Program-made: the position numbers and the translations under genes
DNA from: Forficula auricularia
Lineage: Eukaryota; Arthropoda; Insecta; Dermaptera; Forficulidae
Direction: 5' to 3'
DNA: 64,000 nucleotides
Assembly (NCBI GenBank): GCA_024734495.1
Contig: JALMQS010000009.1
Location: 434,001-498,000, forward strand
In this document: piece after piece, positions 1 to 10,597 of the stretch
Layout of the letters: each line of letters opens with the position of its first letter
Position numbering within the stretch: the stretch's first letter is position 1
The notes under the pieces: generated by a model
The model's input: only the letters and a program-made list of their open reading frames with translations
Told to the model about the DNA's origin: nothing
Databases searched by the model: none

Positions 1-173
1 ATGTAGAATTGTTATTCCGCAAGTATTAAATGAGAACCGATCATTATTTTTGAATTAAAGTCAACATGAACTGCAAATTCCAAGTGATATCTTATTAATA
101 ATAAACGAATAAACATATTAATATTTCAAATTAATTTGGATAAAGTTTAGCAACGATCCGTTGCAGTTCATTT
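1..173 (-). repeat. HINE fragment (satellite edge and GCAACGGATCGTTGC block)
   Basis: This is the minus-strand form of the block that follows the 5' region of the HINE at 18658. It reads from the satellite edge through the motif GCAACGATCCGTTGCAG (about 149-165). The outer HINE 5' terminus is absent, so it is a truncated piece; the same piece recurs at 10424-10597. Confidence 0.75.
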
Positions 174-449
174 TTGTTTTTTTAATACACAGAACTAATA
201 AAATTTTAGATTTTCTAGCTTAAGAACTTCTACTTAAAAATATACTTAAAGTAAGAAAAAAATCAAACTTTAAGTCATTAATACAGAATTTGGCATTAAT
301 AAGCCGCATCTTTGGGAAAAGTATAAGATTTCTTGCTCAAACCATTCGCTGATTTGCCAAACACCACGATTTGTAGAGATACTAGTACACAGTTCAGTCT
401 TTTAAAAGTCTTATAGATTCTTCTAAAACTTAAGTGACTTATGTAGAAG

Positions 450-667
450 TTAATTTAATAAATTTTAGGGCTTATTTAGTCACACAAATTAAACAAATAG
501 AGTAATTTCAGTTAATTAACACTATTTATTTCATAGATTTACTCTACATTTTCGGTCTAATAAAGTAACTGTCTATTAAATCTATGAAATAAATACTGTT
601 AATTAACTGAAATTACTCTATTTGTTTAATTTGTGTGACCAAATAAACCCTAAAATTTAATAAATTA
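450..667. repeat. Hairpin MITE, copy 1
   Basis: Almost perfect palindrome. A left arm at about 450-541 is the reverse complement of 576-667, with a loop of about 35 bases. It has no coding capacity. The long arms suggest a fold-back MITE. I saw no convincing target duplication, so the superfamily is undetermined. The second copy is 10873-11090, inside the duplicated segment. Confidence 0.8.
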
Positions 668-801
668 AATAGTTTTGGAAGAATCTTATAAAAAACAAAT
701 CGGGTTTCCAACATCTTTTCCTCAAAGAAACATGGAACATTTTACCTAATTTCATATAATTTTCTTGTTTAAGAAAGCAACTTTATTTGAAATAAAATAT
801 A

Positions 802-1186
802 GGGTGGTCCAGAAAGAAATTCATTTTTGAAAATAGAAAGAAAAGAAAACTATTATATTTAAAATAGTTTAATCTTATACAATATAAAGTTTATTAAATG
901 TAATTTTAGTTTTTGAAAATTGAATCATCAAGATGACGTCCTTGGCTGTTGCAACACTCTTCCAAACGGGCACGAAAATTTTGAAAAATTTTAGTAGGAT
1001 TTTCTTTTGAAATGACTTCCATTTCTTACTGAATTCAGCTTCATTTGCTGCAATGTTGTCGGATTATTAGCGTATACTTTGCTTTTAAGGTGTCCCCATA
1101 AAAAGAAGTCTGCTGGTCTTAAATCGAGACTCCTCGGAGGCCAGGTTATGTCACCCCTCCGTGAAATCAGTTTCTGAGGAAACATA
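802..1186 (-). mobile_element. Truncated mariner-like element with transposase C-terminus
   Basis: The outer end GGGTGGTCCAGAAAGAAA follows a TA dinucleotide at 800-801. On the minus strand the sequence encodes the end of a Tc1/mariner-superfamily transposase, including WPPRSLDLRPADFFLWGHL, a typical block around the last catalytic acidic residue. The match to the fold-back copy (11225-12101) stops at about 1186, so only about half of one arm is present. No full transposase can be made. Confidence 0.8.
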
Positions 1187-2102
1187 ATAAGGTATTTTTT
1201 TAATTGTAGTCATATAAATATCCACCCCAATTTACGGAAACAAACTGCTCTAGGTGCTTGTACTTAAATCGTCACACCATTATTTTTCACTGTTGTTTTT
1301 TTCATTTCGCTAAAGATATTTCCAAGAGTTAATAGAATTTATGTATTTCTCTACTGATATTCAGACTTAAAACCCTGAAAATTTCACTGTGTTTGATTTT
1401 GTCATTGAACAAAGTAAGAAAATGTCCAGCTAGATTCTGCAACGCGCGTTGATAGACTCCAGGCAATCGGACATTGATTTTGAGCTTCGGCTTGTCGCAG
1501 TGCAAATTGCGATTGTCCCTCTCTTTTTCCCCATCACTGAAAGGGAAAGTTTGCTTTTTATCACGAATATTTTCGATTGTTTAATAAGAATAGTTAATAA
1601 AAAAGGGATTATTTTTTCTCCCGATATCAACCAAAAGAAAGCTGGATTTAGTTAAGCCGGCTTGTATAATTTCTAGAACACAAAAATCGATAATACTTTT
1701 GTAACATTTTTTTAATGATATTGATACGAGAAAGAGCTATACCAAGAAGGTGCAGCCCCTAAAGGCCCCTCCATCGTGAAAGGAACAAGGAATTTTATGG
1801 GCTTGGCAATAGTCGAAGTTATATATGGATATTCTGGCAGTGGACGCTCGCTCGAATCGAATTTGGCTGGGGTACTGCCGTGCCCCTAGATAATATTCAA
1901 ACTTGCTAACACCCTGGATTTTTTTATTCATTTTAAATCAATTTATACTATTTTTCTTTTTATCAAAGTTTTGTTTAAAGAATAAAATTATTATTAATCA
2001 TTAGTTTCGCTACAATCTTTGTCTGTCCGTATGTAAGCGCATTGTAGATCTTAAGCTAAACAAGATAAAAACTTTAAATTTCAATGTTATATACTAGTAT
2101 AT
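1187..2102. other. No gene seen; small LINE tail fragment at ~1700-1800 (-)
   Basis: AT-rich sequence without a convincing gene. On the minus strand, about 1800-1700 resembles the 3' tail of the LINE fragments at 21290-21610 and 45198-45560: a GGAGGGGCC block, a CACCTT block, then ATCAATATCATT and an A-run. The somewhat GC-richer stretch 1430-1520 has short overlapping ORFs on both strands that I do not recognise. Confidence 0.5.
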
Positions 2103-3609
2103 CAGTGGCGGGCGTAGAATTTTCAAACAGGGGATGCTGTCCAAATAATAGACCATTTTTTTCTTCCCTCTTTTTTGCAAAATCGATAACCACATCATAG
2201 AATTTTTCTTTATTTTTTTTCAAATTTAACATTACAAATTTTTTATTAATTGATATTTAAACAGAGCAGTTAATCTATATTCACTTCAGCTTCTTCTGGT
2301 GATGTTTAAATTTGACGCGGTTGTAGAAAGTAAAATACAAATTAAATGTATAAAATCAAGCAAAAAAATTAATATTTGCTGATTGTGCTTTCAAATGTCT
2401 GAAACACGGTGAAAAATATTTTTCAACTATGATTTTTTTCTCTTTGTGACTCTGAATTCCGATACCCGCGATAACCCAAGAACGGAAAGTCATAAAGTTC
2501 TTTTGTCTTAATACATAGTACTTACTGATTAGATTTTCGAATATCTTCTTCAAAAGGGAGAAAATATTATTTTTTGAATTATCTATTGAGATTTTAAGAG
2601 GATGTTATATATAGTGTAACTTTAAATGAACAATTTATATTTATTGAAGGAGACAAAAAGAGTGTGTCTTCTGCTGGAATTATAAATTTTATTTATTTAT
2701 AATCGTTATAAATAAATAAATAAAATTTATAATTCCAGCAGAAGACACACTCTTTTATTGTCTAGTTCAATATATAAAAATTCTGCTGCTCTAGGCACAA
2801 AAACTTTCAATTTAATTTATATTTAAGTTTATTAATAATTACTAGAGCAGCTCAAGTGTACCGAGTTGAAAAAATTTTCACTTTTTTTATTATTTAATGT
2901 GCGGGTGAGCCATTCTTTCATTAGAATCTGATCGATGATAAAAAAATTCAGTCGAATAGACAACCTCCTCCTTTTTTGAAGTCGGTTAAAAATGACGACA
3001 AAGAGCGCGAATAGAATGATCTCTCTTTCTTTAGACTAAAGATGTATTGCAAGGATGCCAAATAAAAGTTCAAACCTGCCAAATACAAGTGCAGACCTGT
3101 TTCAGACTATTTGAGATTAATTTCATAATTTCTAGGAATGGCCTTTTGCATTCGGACCAAAACGATACTCTTTATAGGGAGAGAGAATATTAATTTGGAC
3201 TTCATTAAAGCAAATACATTTTCCCAAACATCTTTTAGTTCATCTTTACCGATTATTTTTTTTAATTCAATTCATAGATTTTAAATGAAAGTTATGGGTC
3301 GAATACATGTAAATTAATTCACTTTTTAACTTGAATAAAATCAAAATATTGTTCACAAGATAGCTGAAGTGATTAAAATAAAAAATCTGGAATATTTTTT
3401 CATATTCTTTAAATTTGCTAACTTTAAAAAGTTCAGTAAATTTTAAATTTTATATAACTTTAAATAAATTAGTTGTATAATATGTATTTATTGAAAGCGT
3501 TTTTAAAATTTTACAAATTTTAAAATATAACAGGGATAAAAATCGTATTCACATTTTGGGATTTCCGGGATGCGCCGCATCTACAGCATCCATGGACCGC
3601 ATACCACTG
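2103..3609. mobile_element. Possible hAT-like non-autonomous element
   Basis: It starts CAGTGGCGGGCG and ends in CATACCACTG, giving a short CAGTGG inverted terminus. The flanks are TA-rich, so an 8-bp duplication cannot be judged. A minus-strand ORF of 65 codons (2553-2356) is unrecognised. A hairpin MITE sits inside at 2651-2762. The boundaries are tentative. Confidence 0.35.
2651..2762. repeat. Hairpin MITE with ~45-bp arms
   Basis: The arm from AGACAAAAAGAGTGTGTC (2651) is repeated as its reverse complement ending at 2762, around an AT-rich centre near 2700. It is nearly perfect over about 45 bases per arm, so transcribed RNA would fold into a long stem. It is inserted in the candidate hAT-like element 2103-3609. 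Confidence 0.75.
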
Positions 3610-4613
3610 ATATATATATATATATATTCATTTTTCCTCAAATAAAAAATTACTCAAAAATTTCACTCCAATAATTAATCATTTTCGGGAGGGTAGAATT
3701 TTATGAAGCTCAAAAAAAGAAAATATTTTTTTTATCATAGAGCGGGATAAAACACTACAAAGACTACTTTTTGTGAGATTTAAGTTTAGTTTTTAAAATG
3801 TATAACAATGTAAAATGAGAGTGTGATATATAATTAGCTGTTTTAGGTTATTTTTGTACCTGTCTGTGTTAAGAAACAACTTTACTCAAAACTATGGAAA
3901 ACTTCCACATACTCACTCATTTTCTCCTTATCAATGATAAATAAGAACAAATTTGATATCTCAAGTATTTTAGAAGTTATAAAAGGTATCGAAACCTCAG
4001 TATACGGAGCAACTCTTACTTGGGTAGGTTTTTTAGATACTAGATTATTACAAATGATATTTGTTAAGGAAAAAAATTGTGAATAATTCTCTCTAAAGCC
4101 CTTTGCGTGAAGAATTTCAAAAATCTCTTCCTAGCCAAATCGGAAACAAATTGAACAAAAATATATATAATATATATTATTTTTTAATTATTTCACGATA
4201 CTTTAAATGAATTTTTTGCCTGTTATCTTTCTTCTTGTGTGCGAAAATCAATGGAGATTCGGGTTTTAATTTATAAAAAAGTTTTTAATTTACAATCCCA
4301 AAAAGGCTTCCTATTAGATAAAACTTTACATTTTGATTAATTTCCATGGGCGATGGCCAGATGGACTGTTAATAGAAACCAATATTTATTTATTTTATAC
4401 TTTCACTATTTTATTGGTATGCTAAGCTATAGTATTTCAATTTAATTGAACAACACAAAGAGATCTGGATTTCAAAATATATTATTTGTAGAGGTGAAAA
4501 CAACTTTTATCTGGCTTAATTCAATTGACCGCGCGAGAGGAGGATCAATCAATGGATGTAAAAATTCTCATTTTTCGCTTTTAAATATTTAAAAATAATT
4601 CAACGTTTAAAAT
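3610..4613. other. No gene seen; dispersed-repeat fragments
   Basis: A short (TA)n run at 3609-3628 is followed by AT-rich sequence. The piece at about 3940-4030, with ACAAATTTGATATCTCAAG, recurs at 15660-15740 and, inverted and degenerate, near 44560-44690. It is therefore a dispersed repeat. I see no coding region. Confidence 0.5.
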
Positions 4614-5515
4614 AAACTGCAACGGATCGTTGCTAAACTTTATCCAAATTCATTTGAAATATTGATATATTTATTCCTTTATTATTAATCAGATATCACT
4701 TGCTATTTGCAGTTCATGTTAACATTAATTCAAAAATAATGATCGATTCTCATTTAACAGTCGAGCAATAACCATTCTACATTAGATTTTTGACGCTTCC
4801 ATTATTATTGGTAACCATTGCTGAAGACATGGAGGAATCGACTTAAAATAAAAAATACTAATCAAATACTAGAGGAATAATCTTATTGCATTTCATTTTT
4901 GATGTTTTGACTATTAATGGCAACCTCTACTGAAAACGTGGAAGAATCTACTTAAAATCAAAAAGACTAAATTCTTTTATGGCAAACAACTCAAGCTTGA
5001 ATTGTTTACCAAAAAAGAATTTAGTCTTTTTAATTTTAAGTCGATTCTTCCACGTTTTCAGTAGAGGTTGACATTAATAGTCAAAACATCAAAAATGGAA
5101 TGCAATAAGGTTATTCCTCTAGTATTAGATAAGAATCGATCGTTATTTTTGATTTCAAGCCGATTACTCCATGTCTTCAGCAATGGTTAGCAATAATAAT
5201 GGAAGCGTCAAAAATCTAATATAGAGTTCCTCACGCATTAGATGAGAATCGATCGTTATTTTTGATTTTAAGTCGATTCCTCTATGTCTTCACCAATGGT
5301 TACCAATAATAACCGAAATGTCAAAAATCCAATATAGAATGGTTATTCCTCAAGTACTAGATGAGAATCGATCGTTATTTTTGATTTTAAGTCGATTCCT
5401 CTATGTCTTCAGCAATGGTTACCAATAAAAACCGAAACGTCAAAAATCCAATATAGAATGGTTATTCCTCAAGTACTAGATGAGAATCAATCGCTATTTT
5501 TGGTTCCTCTATGTC
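4614..5515. repeat. Head-to-head HINE satellite blocks
   Basis: Starting at CTGCAACGGATCGTTGC (about 4617), a plus-oriented HINE core runs into 119-bp-type satellite and reaches a palindromic junction at about 4993-4998 (AAGCTT). The same satellite then continues in the opposite orientation to about 5515. In the second half the unit landmark TTCCTC recurs at 5114, 5227, 5346 and 5465 (spacing 113, 119, 119). The outer HINE 5' and 3' termini are missing. This looks like two truncated copies joined tail to tail, or an inversion within one array. Confidence 0.8.
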
Positions 5516-5689
5516 TTCAGCAAAGCTAAATGATAAGAAAACAACGCAGTTGCTATGGTTACTTATAAAATTTCCTCCCAAATTTTTAGCATTTCACAGA
5601 GAGAAGCCTATCCATTCTTACTTAAGCAAGGTTAAATGAGATATATTAAGCCATCAAATGAATACATTTTTAAGAATTTAAAAAAGTAA

Positions 5690-6240
5690 TATCTTACTCT
5701 AGAGTAAAGTACTTTAAAATATAATTTTACTAAAAACTTTATTTAACCTTTTTTGTGGTCCCCAAGGTACTTAATTAGGATATTAAATTTCATCAAAATT
5801 GGTTAAGTCATTTTCAAGATATTTAGAAAAAACTAAAAAAGTACTGAAATAAAGTACTAATGTTTGTGGGCCGATATGTACCAAAAACGAATCATTTTGT
5901 TAAACTAATGGTAGGTTTTCAATTTCATTTCAATCAGTTCAATGGCGTGGAAAAAAGCGTGGGCCAAAAAAACGATAACATCCATCCATCCATACATCCA
6001 TTCATCCGCGCACGCACTAAATGAAAAAATCGCACTTTTTAGTCTCTCGACGAGACCCCATGTAATTTTTGGCAAACCCGTCACGTGCTAAAATTCAACC
6101 TAATTGAATTCTACAATTTGTGACTTTAATTGAGTTCATGGGTTCCGTAGTCTTTACCTGAGGACCCTTTGAAGCCACGCTTGCTGCCAGACCGATTACA
6201 ATACTTTCCCCATGCTTCGAAATTGGATAAAGTAAAAATA
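5690..6240. repeat. Dispersed repeat family, copy with CATC-rich run
   Basis: The first part, around the CTTTTTTGTGGTC motif, recurs inside the HINE at about 19090-19180. The last part (about 6060-6235) recurs inverted at 9912-10083. A short CATC-rich stretch lies at about 5980-6002. It is non-coding and probably TE-derived, perhaps internal sequence of a Helentron-related element. Confidence 0.65.
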
Positions 6241-7189
6241 ATATTTTAATATTGTTTTTTTCATCTATGTGTCAGGATTACAATTTATTCAACAAATAGG
6301 TAATTACTCAATGGTATAGTAGAGCCTATAAAGGTTGACTTATTCTTCTTATTTTTCTTTTACCAAAATATTGGTATTATTATCAACACAAATAACTCTC
6401 TAGATTTTAATCTTTTTGCTTGAAAACTTCCGGATATCAAATGCAGAAAATCAAAAAAATCGAAGATTAAATTTTGCAAAGACTATATTAGTAAGTTTAG
6501 TTGGTTCATGTCCATTTTAATAATAATAAATAAAAGATTCACGGGTTTTTGGACAATTTTTTTTATTAATGTTAAATATCAATTTTCGTAGGACGTTTCG
6601 TCCTTTTTCAGGAAATTTTCAAGTACTCAATTACTTAAAACATTAATCGTTGATAAAATAGTGAAACCATCGAGACAATAAATAGTGTATTCATAATATT
6701 CATCATAAAGATGTTTCACCTTGCACCAACACCACAATCTCTACTAATTATATTCATCATATAATAAGTTAACAACCAATTCTCAAAAAAATGATGTCAT
6801 TGAGATTACTAATTCATGCCGAGTTGGTGGCGATCAAATTAATAATGTAATTGTTACATCTCATGCTTTTGTAATAATTTTTTTATGGTTATGCCTATCA
6901 TTATTGGGGGATTTGGAAATTGATCGGTCCCCTTAATATTGAGAGCTTTTAAGATTGTATTTTGAAAATTGGTTGTTAAATTATTACATGATGAATATTA
7001 TGAATACATCATTGGGATTCAGTTCCATAATTTATTAATGTAATTTTTGTTTTTCAGAGGATGAGGAACAAAATAAAATATGAGCTGTTGATGATAAAAT
7101 AGAAATGTATTCGAGTGTCTGTATGTATAATAATGGGAGAGCTTAAAAAATTGACAAAGTGTTTGGAGCCTTATTATCAAGGTATATAT

Positions 7190-7954
7190 CAGGGGTGGCC
7201 ACTAACTATAACTTTGGGAGCCGCAAATTTATAAAACTGTTTCAAAAGGAGCCACATTATTTAGAGATTAATTAATGTTTTATTAAAAAAAGACACATTT
7301 TTTTTTATTTTATAAAATATAAATGAAGTAACATATATATTTTTGCTCTACTTACTTATAACATTACAAATTAAATTAATTTTTGTATTATTATTTTTTT
7401 AATTTAATTATTATACAGGGTGGGGCATAAAGAGCTACCACATTTTGAATAAGTGATATAAAAAAAATGAAAAAATTTAACTAGTAAAAAACTAAATATA
7501 TTTTTGAAAATAAAATAAAGGAAATTTTTTTAAAATGTATTTTAAATATTATCAGACAAAAAAAGGGGAGGGGGGTGTCAAAAAATTTGTTAGCCCTTTT
7601 GATCAAACTCAACCAAATTTTGTATACATATTCTGTGGATTCCCAGAAGGCTAGAAATGCAAAAACTGACCAAATTTTGTATACATAGTTTGGTCGAAAG
7701 GGCTAGAATTTTCATTTTTGACCTTCCCACCATTTTTGGTGGTTAGTTTTTGGATTTCTAGCCTTCTTGGGGTCCACAGAATATATATACCAAATTTGGT
7801 TGATTTTGGTCGAGGGGGCTAGAATTTTCATTTTTCATCTTTATGCCCCACCCTGTACTTTTTAAAATCAGTATTATTCAAGAGGGTTCAAGAGCCGCAC
7901 GAGATTGACTGAAGAGCCGCATGCGGCTCGCGAGCCACGTTGTGGCGACTTCTG
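7190..7954. mobile_element. Non-autonomous hAT element, TSD GTATATAT
   Basis: The ends CAGGGGTGGCCAC and GTGGCGACTTCTG are imperfect inverted repeats. The element is flanked by identical 8-bp duplications GTATATAT at 7182-7189 and 7955-7962, which is diagnostic for hAT. Subterminal GAGCCGCA motifs are present, as in other hATs of this window. It has no coding capacity and is split by a MITE at 7416-7855. Confidence 0.92.
7416..7855. mobile_element. TA-flanked MITE (Tc1/mariner-like)
   Basis: Perfect inverted ends CAGGGTGGGGCATAAAG and CTTTATGCCCCACCCTG, each next to TA (7414-7415 and 7856-7857). This fits Tc1/mariner target duplication. It is 440 bp and non-coding. The interior has repeated CCAAATTTTGTATACATA-type sequence that is also found in the element family at 22900-24012 and 57975-58575. 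Confidence 0.9.
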
Positions 7955-8687
7955 GTATATATTAAATTGATTTTGAGTTGAGTGAATTTTTGTTTTCGAA
8001 TGTGTTTTTTGATATATGTATTTGCTCCTTTGTAGAGCCTGAATAATTATAGGGTTCGTAATAATAAAAAACGATGAAAAGAGAAAGGATTAATTGCTTA
8101 AATTTTGGTGTTGGACTTGTGATGTATGAGTGAAAAAATGTAAATAGTAATAATATAATTTTAAAAGAGCCTAATGACATAATGATTGAAATTTAATGTA
8201 TTGATTCTTCGGAAACTATTATAAAGATTATTATTATTTTTATATAGTAGTATGTTGGACCTTTTGAGATCATTTGAATTTGACCAGCGCGAGTAATAGA
8301 GATAAATTAATTTATAAAGGAAAAAAAGAATAAATTTTCGTCGCTTGTATATATTATTTTATAAGATATTTTGACTGATTTTTGTATATAGTTGTATATT
8401 GTAAATAGTTTTGTAATATGTTGACTAGTTTTGAAATGTTTTAAATTTTACCAGTGAAATTGTAAAAGTTATAATTGTATATTTGTTGATATTGGTGTTT
8501 TTGAGTTGTTGGTGATAAAATAGAAATGTATTCGAGTGTCTGTATGTGTAATAATGGGAGAGCTTAAAAAATTGACAAAGTGTTTGGAGCTTTATTTATC
8601 AAGGTATATATGAAATTGATTTTAAGTTGAGTGAATTTTTGTTTTTGAATGTGTTTTTTGATATATGTATTTGCTCCTTTGTAGAGT

Positions 8688-8757
8688 CTGAAGAAGCTGC
8701 AATAAAAGTGGCGAAACGTTGCAATTGATAAGTCGTAAATAAACACTTATTTTGTTC
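8688..8757 (+). other. Hammerhead-like core motif (possible ribozyme remnant)
   Basis: Reads CTGAAGAAGCTGC, then A-rich loop, GTGGCGAAACG. CTGANGA and GAAA flank a possible 5-bp stem (GCTGC with GTGGC, two G-U pairs). That resembles the hammerhead core found in Penelope-like and other retroelements. One A between the core and stem II is extra compared with the textbook core. I could not identify a convincing stem III or stem I, so catalytic activity is doubtful. The same motif is present in both arms of 15831-16071. Confidence 0.3.
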
Positions 8758-9059
8758 TTCATCTTCTGAAAAACAAAAATTACATTATGAATACACTATT
8801 TATTGTCTCGATGGTTTCACTATTTTATCAACGATAAATGTTTTAAGTAATTGAGTATTTGAAAAGTTCTGAAAAAGCACGAAACATCATACGAAAATTG
8901 TTATTTAACATTAATAAAAAAATTCGTCCAAAAACCCGTTAATCTTTTATTTATTTATATTTATGACATGATCCAACTAAACTTACTAATATAGTTGTGC
9001 GAAAATTGATATTTAACATAAATAAACCCGTGAATCTTTTATTTATTATATTAGTAAGC

Positions 9060-9319
9060 TTCACGTATGATACAAGTTTTATCTCTCTAGCTCTGACAAA
9101 TGAATTGCCAAAAACGGAGCGTATACCGAGTCTTGAAAAATAATTCAATTTTCCCCTCTTGCTAAAAATAAATATGACTTCTATGTTTTCATCTTGATTA
9201 TTTTCAATGCTAGATTTCTTATCAAGAGTAAAAGTCTCAATTATTCTAGATATTCCCAAAGCATTTTTATATACCCCGTTTATGTATAATGCTAGTTTTT
9301 CAGTGAGAATAATTTTCAA
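9060..9319 (-). other. Unrecognised ORF of mixed composition
   Basis: A minus-strand reading frame runs from about 9319 into the TIR-like sequence near 9055. Its first ~85 codons lie outside recognisable repeats and have mixed amino-acid composition (for example NGVYKNALGISRIIETFTLD). The only possible initiator at the left edge is TTG, and an in-frame TGA precedes it, so a start-to-stop gene is unlikely. It could be an exon fragment or chance. I do not recognise it. Confidence 0.2.
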
Positions 9320-9861
9320 TCACCTAAAACTCGACAGGACTTGTCATTAGGATTCTCGAGATACAACAAAGAAATAGTGAGGGAGAGAGAATGTGATGCA
9401 TTCTCCTAATTACAGTCTTTTATAATTTTCATTACCCCTAGGAATTATGCAACCATGTTTCATTTGTCGAGAATTAATATATATGCCATATAAAATATTT
9501 ATTTTATATTAAAATGAACTCGAAGCGGAAATTAAAGAAAAGTATTTTTATATAAGTATAAGTAGGTAAGTAAGTACCTACATCTTTTGTATGTTTTTTG
9601 TAAAAAAAATTTTAGTTGTTCAATATTTCTTTATTATTCGTTTATTAAAATAAAGTATAATCAAATCAAGGGAGAAAAAGTAAATATTGATTCAAATAAA
9701 CAAATATAAATAATATTTCTCGGTACCTCCGACAAACAGTGATAACCAATCCGTCGGAGTGTTAAGTTCACTCAAAATATTCAATTATTTTTTTGTTTAT
9801 TCGTGTTTAGAAATATTTAAAAAAAATTTAGATATAATTTTTATGCTTTCTGTGTGTCTAG

Positions 9862-9911
9862 ATACCAATGATAACGCTCCAAAGTTCGTAGAAATTTTTT
9901 CTACTATCATT
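9862..9911 (+). pseudogene. Cadherin-like exon fragment (DTNDNAPKF motif)
   Basis: Downstream of a pyrimidine-rich acceptor (TTCTGTGTGTCTAG, ending 9861) the reading frame gives (D)TNDNAPKFVEIFSTI, with the first D codon split across the splice site. DxNDNxPxF is the calcium-binding hallmark at the end of extracellular cadherin repeats, a membrane adhesion domain. The match covers all invariant positions. From about 9912 the sequence becomes a dispersed TE repeat (also inverted at 6060-6235), and no good splice donor is visible. It may therefore be a truncated exon or a fragment captured by a TE. No other cadherin repeat was recognised in the window. Confidence 0.45.
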
Positions 9912-10083
9912 TTTTACTTTATCCAAAGCGAAGCATGGATAAATTGTTGTAATCGGTCTCGCCGGCAAGCGTGACTTTAAAGGGTCCTCAGGTAAAACCT
10001 ACGGAACCCTATGGATGTCAATTAAAGTCACAAATTGTAGTATTCAATTAGATTGAATTTTAGCACGTGACGGTTTTCAAGCT
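9912..10083. repeat. Inverted copy of the 6060-6235 dispersed repeat
   Basis: This stretch contains GTAATCGGTCTCGCCGGCAAGCGTGACTTTAAAGGGTCCTCAGG-type sequence and is the diverged reverse complement of 6060-6235. It leads directly into a HINE satellite block at 10084, suggesting the two are parts of one composite element. Confidence 0.7.
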
Positions 10084-10597
10084 TGAGTTGTTTGCCATAA
10101 AAGAATTTAGTCTTTTTGATTTTAAGTCGATTCTTCCACGTTTTCAGTAGAGGTTGCCATTAATAATCAAAACATCAAAAATGGAATGCAATAAGGTTAT
10201 TTCTCTAGTAATAGATAAGAATCGATCGTTGTTTTTGATTTTAAGCCGATTCCTCCATGTCTTCAGCAATGGTTACCAATAATAATCGAAACGTCAAAAA
10301 CCTAATGTAGAATTGTTATTCCTCAAGTATTAGATGAGAATCGGTCGCTATTTTTGATTTTAATTCGATTCCTCCATGTCTTCAGCAATGGCTACCAATA
10401 ATAACCGAAACGTCAAAAATCCAATGTAGAATTGTTATTCCGCAAGTATTAAATGAGAACCGATCATTATTTTTGAATTAAAGTCAACATGAACTGCAAA
10501 TTCCAAGTGATATCTTATTAATAATAAACGAATAAACATATTAATATTTCAAATTAATTTGGATAAAGTTTAGCAACGATCCGTTGCAGTTCATTTT
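10084..10597 (-). repeat. HINE satellite block, minus-oriented
   Basis: It starts at CTTGAGTTGTTTGCC, then has about three 119-bp-type units and a HINE core ending at GATCCGTTGCAG (about 10577-10588). The orientation is opposite to the HINE at 18658. The true HINE ends are missing. Its right part is also the start of the duplicated segment. Confidence 0.8.

Larger units (their letters stand above)
1..1186. repeat. Near-identical duplicate of 10424-11606
   Basis: Base 1 aligns with base 10424. At every spot I compared, the two copies were the same at constant offset, apart from one extra C in a C-run near 1157. The copy is cut off by the window start on the left. On the right it stops matching at about 1186, in the middle of a mariner-derived arm. 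It carries a satellite/HINE fragment, a hairpin MITE and a mariner fragment. Such identity means a very recent duplication or an assembly artefact; I cannot tell which from one window. Confidence 0.95.
6482..8995. mobile_element. Long-TIR element (~0.2 kb arms), unclassified DNA transposon or fold-back
   Basis: The first ~210 bases (from ACTATATTAGTAAG) recur as the reverse complement at the right end (to 8995). No transposase is recognisable. The interior has two copies of a stretch with TTGACAAAGTGTTTGGAGC (about 7150 and 8570) and a motif near 8688-8757 shared with the fold-back at 15831-16071. A hAT (7190-7954) is inserted in one internal repeat. A second partial TIR copy follows immediately at about 9000-9055. 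No clear target duplication was found. Confidence 0.75.
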
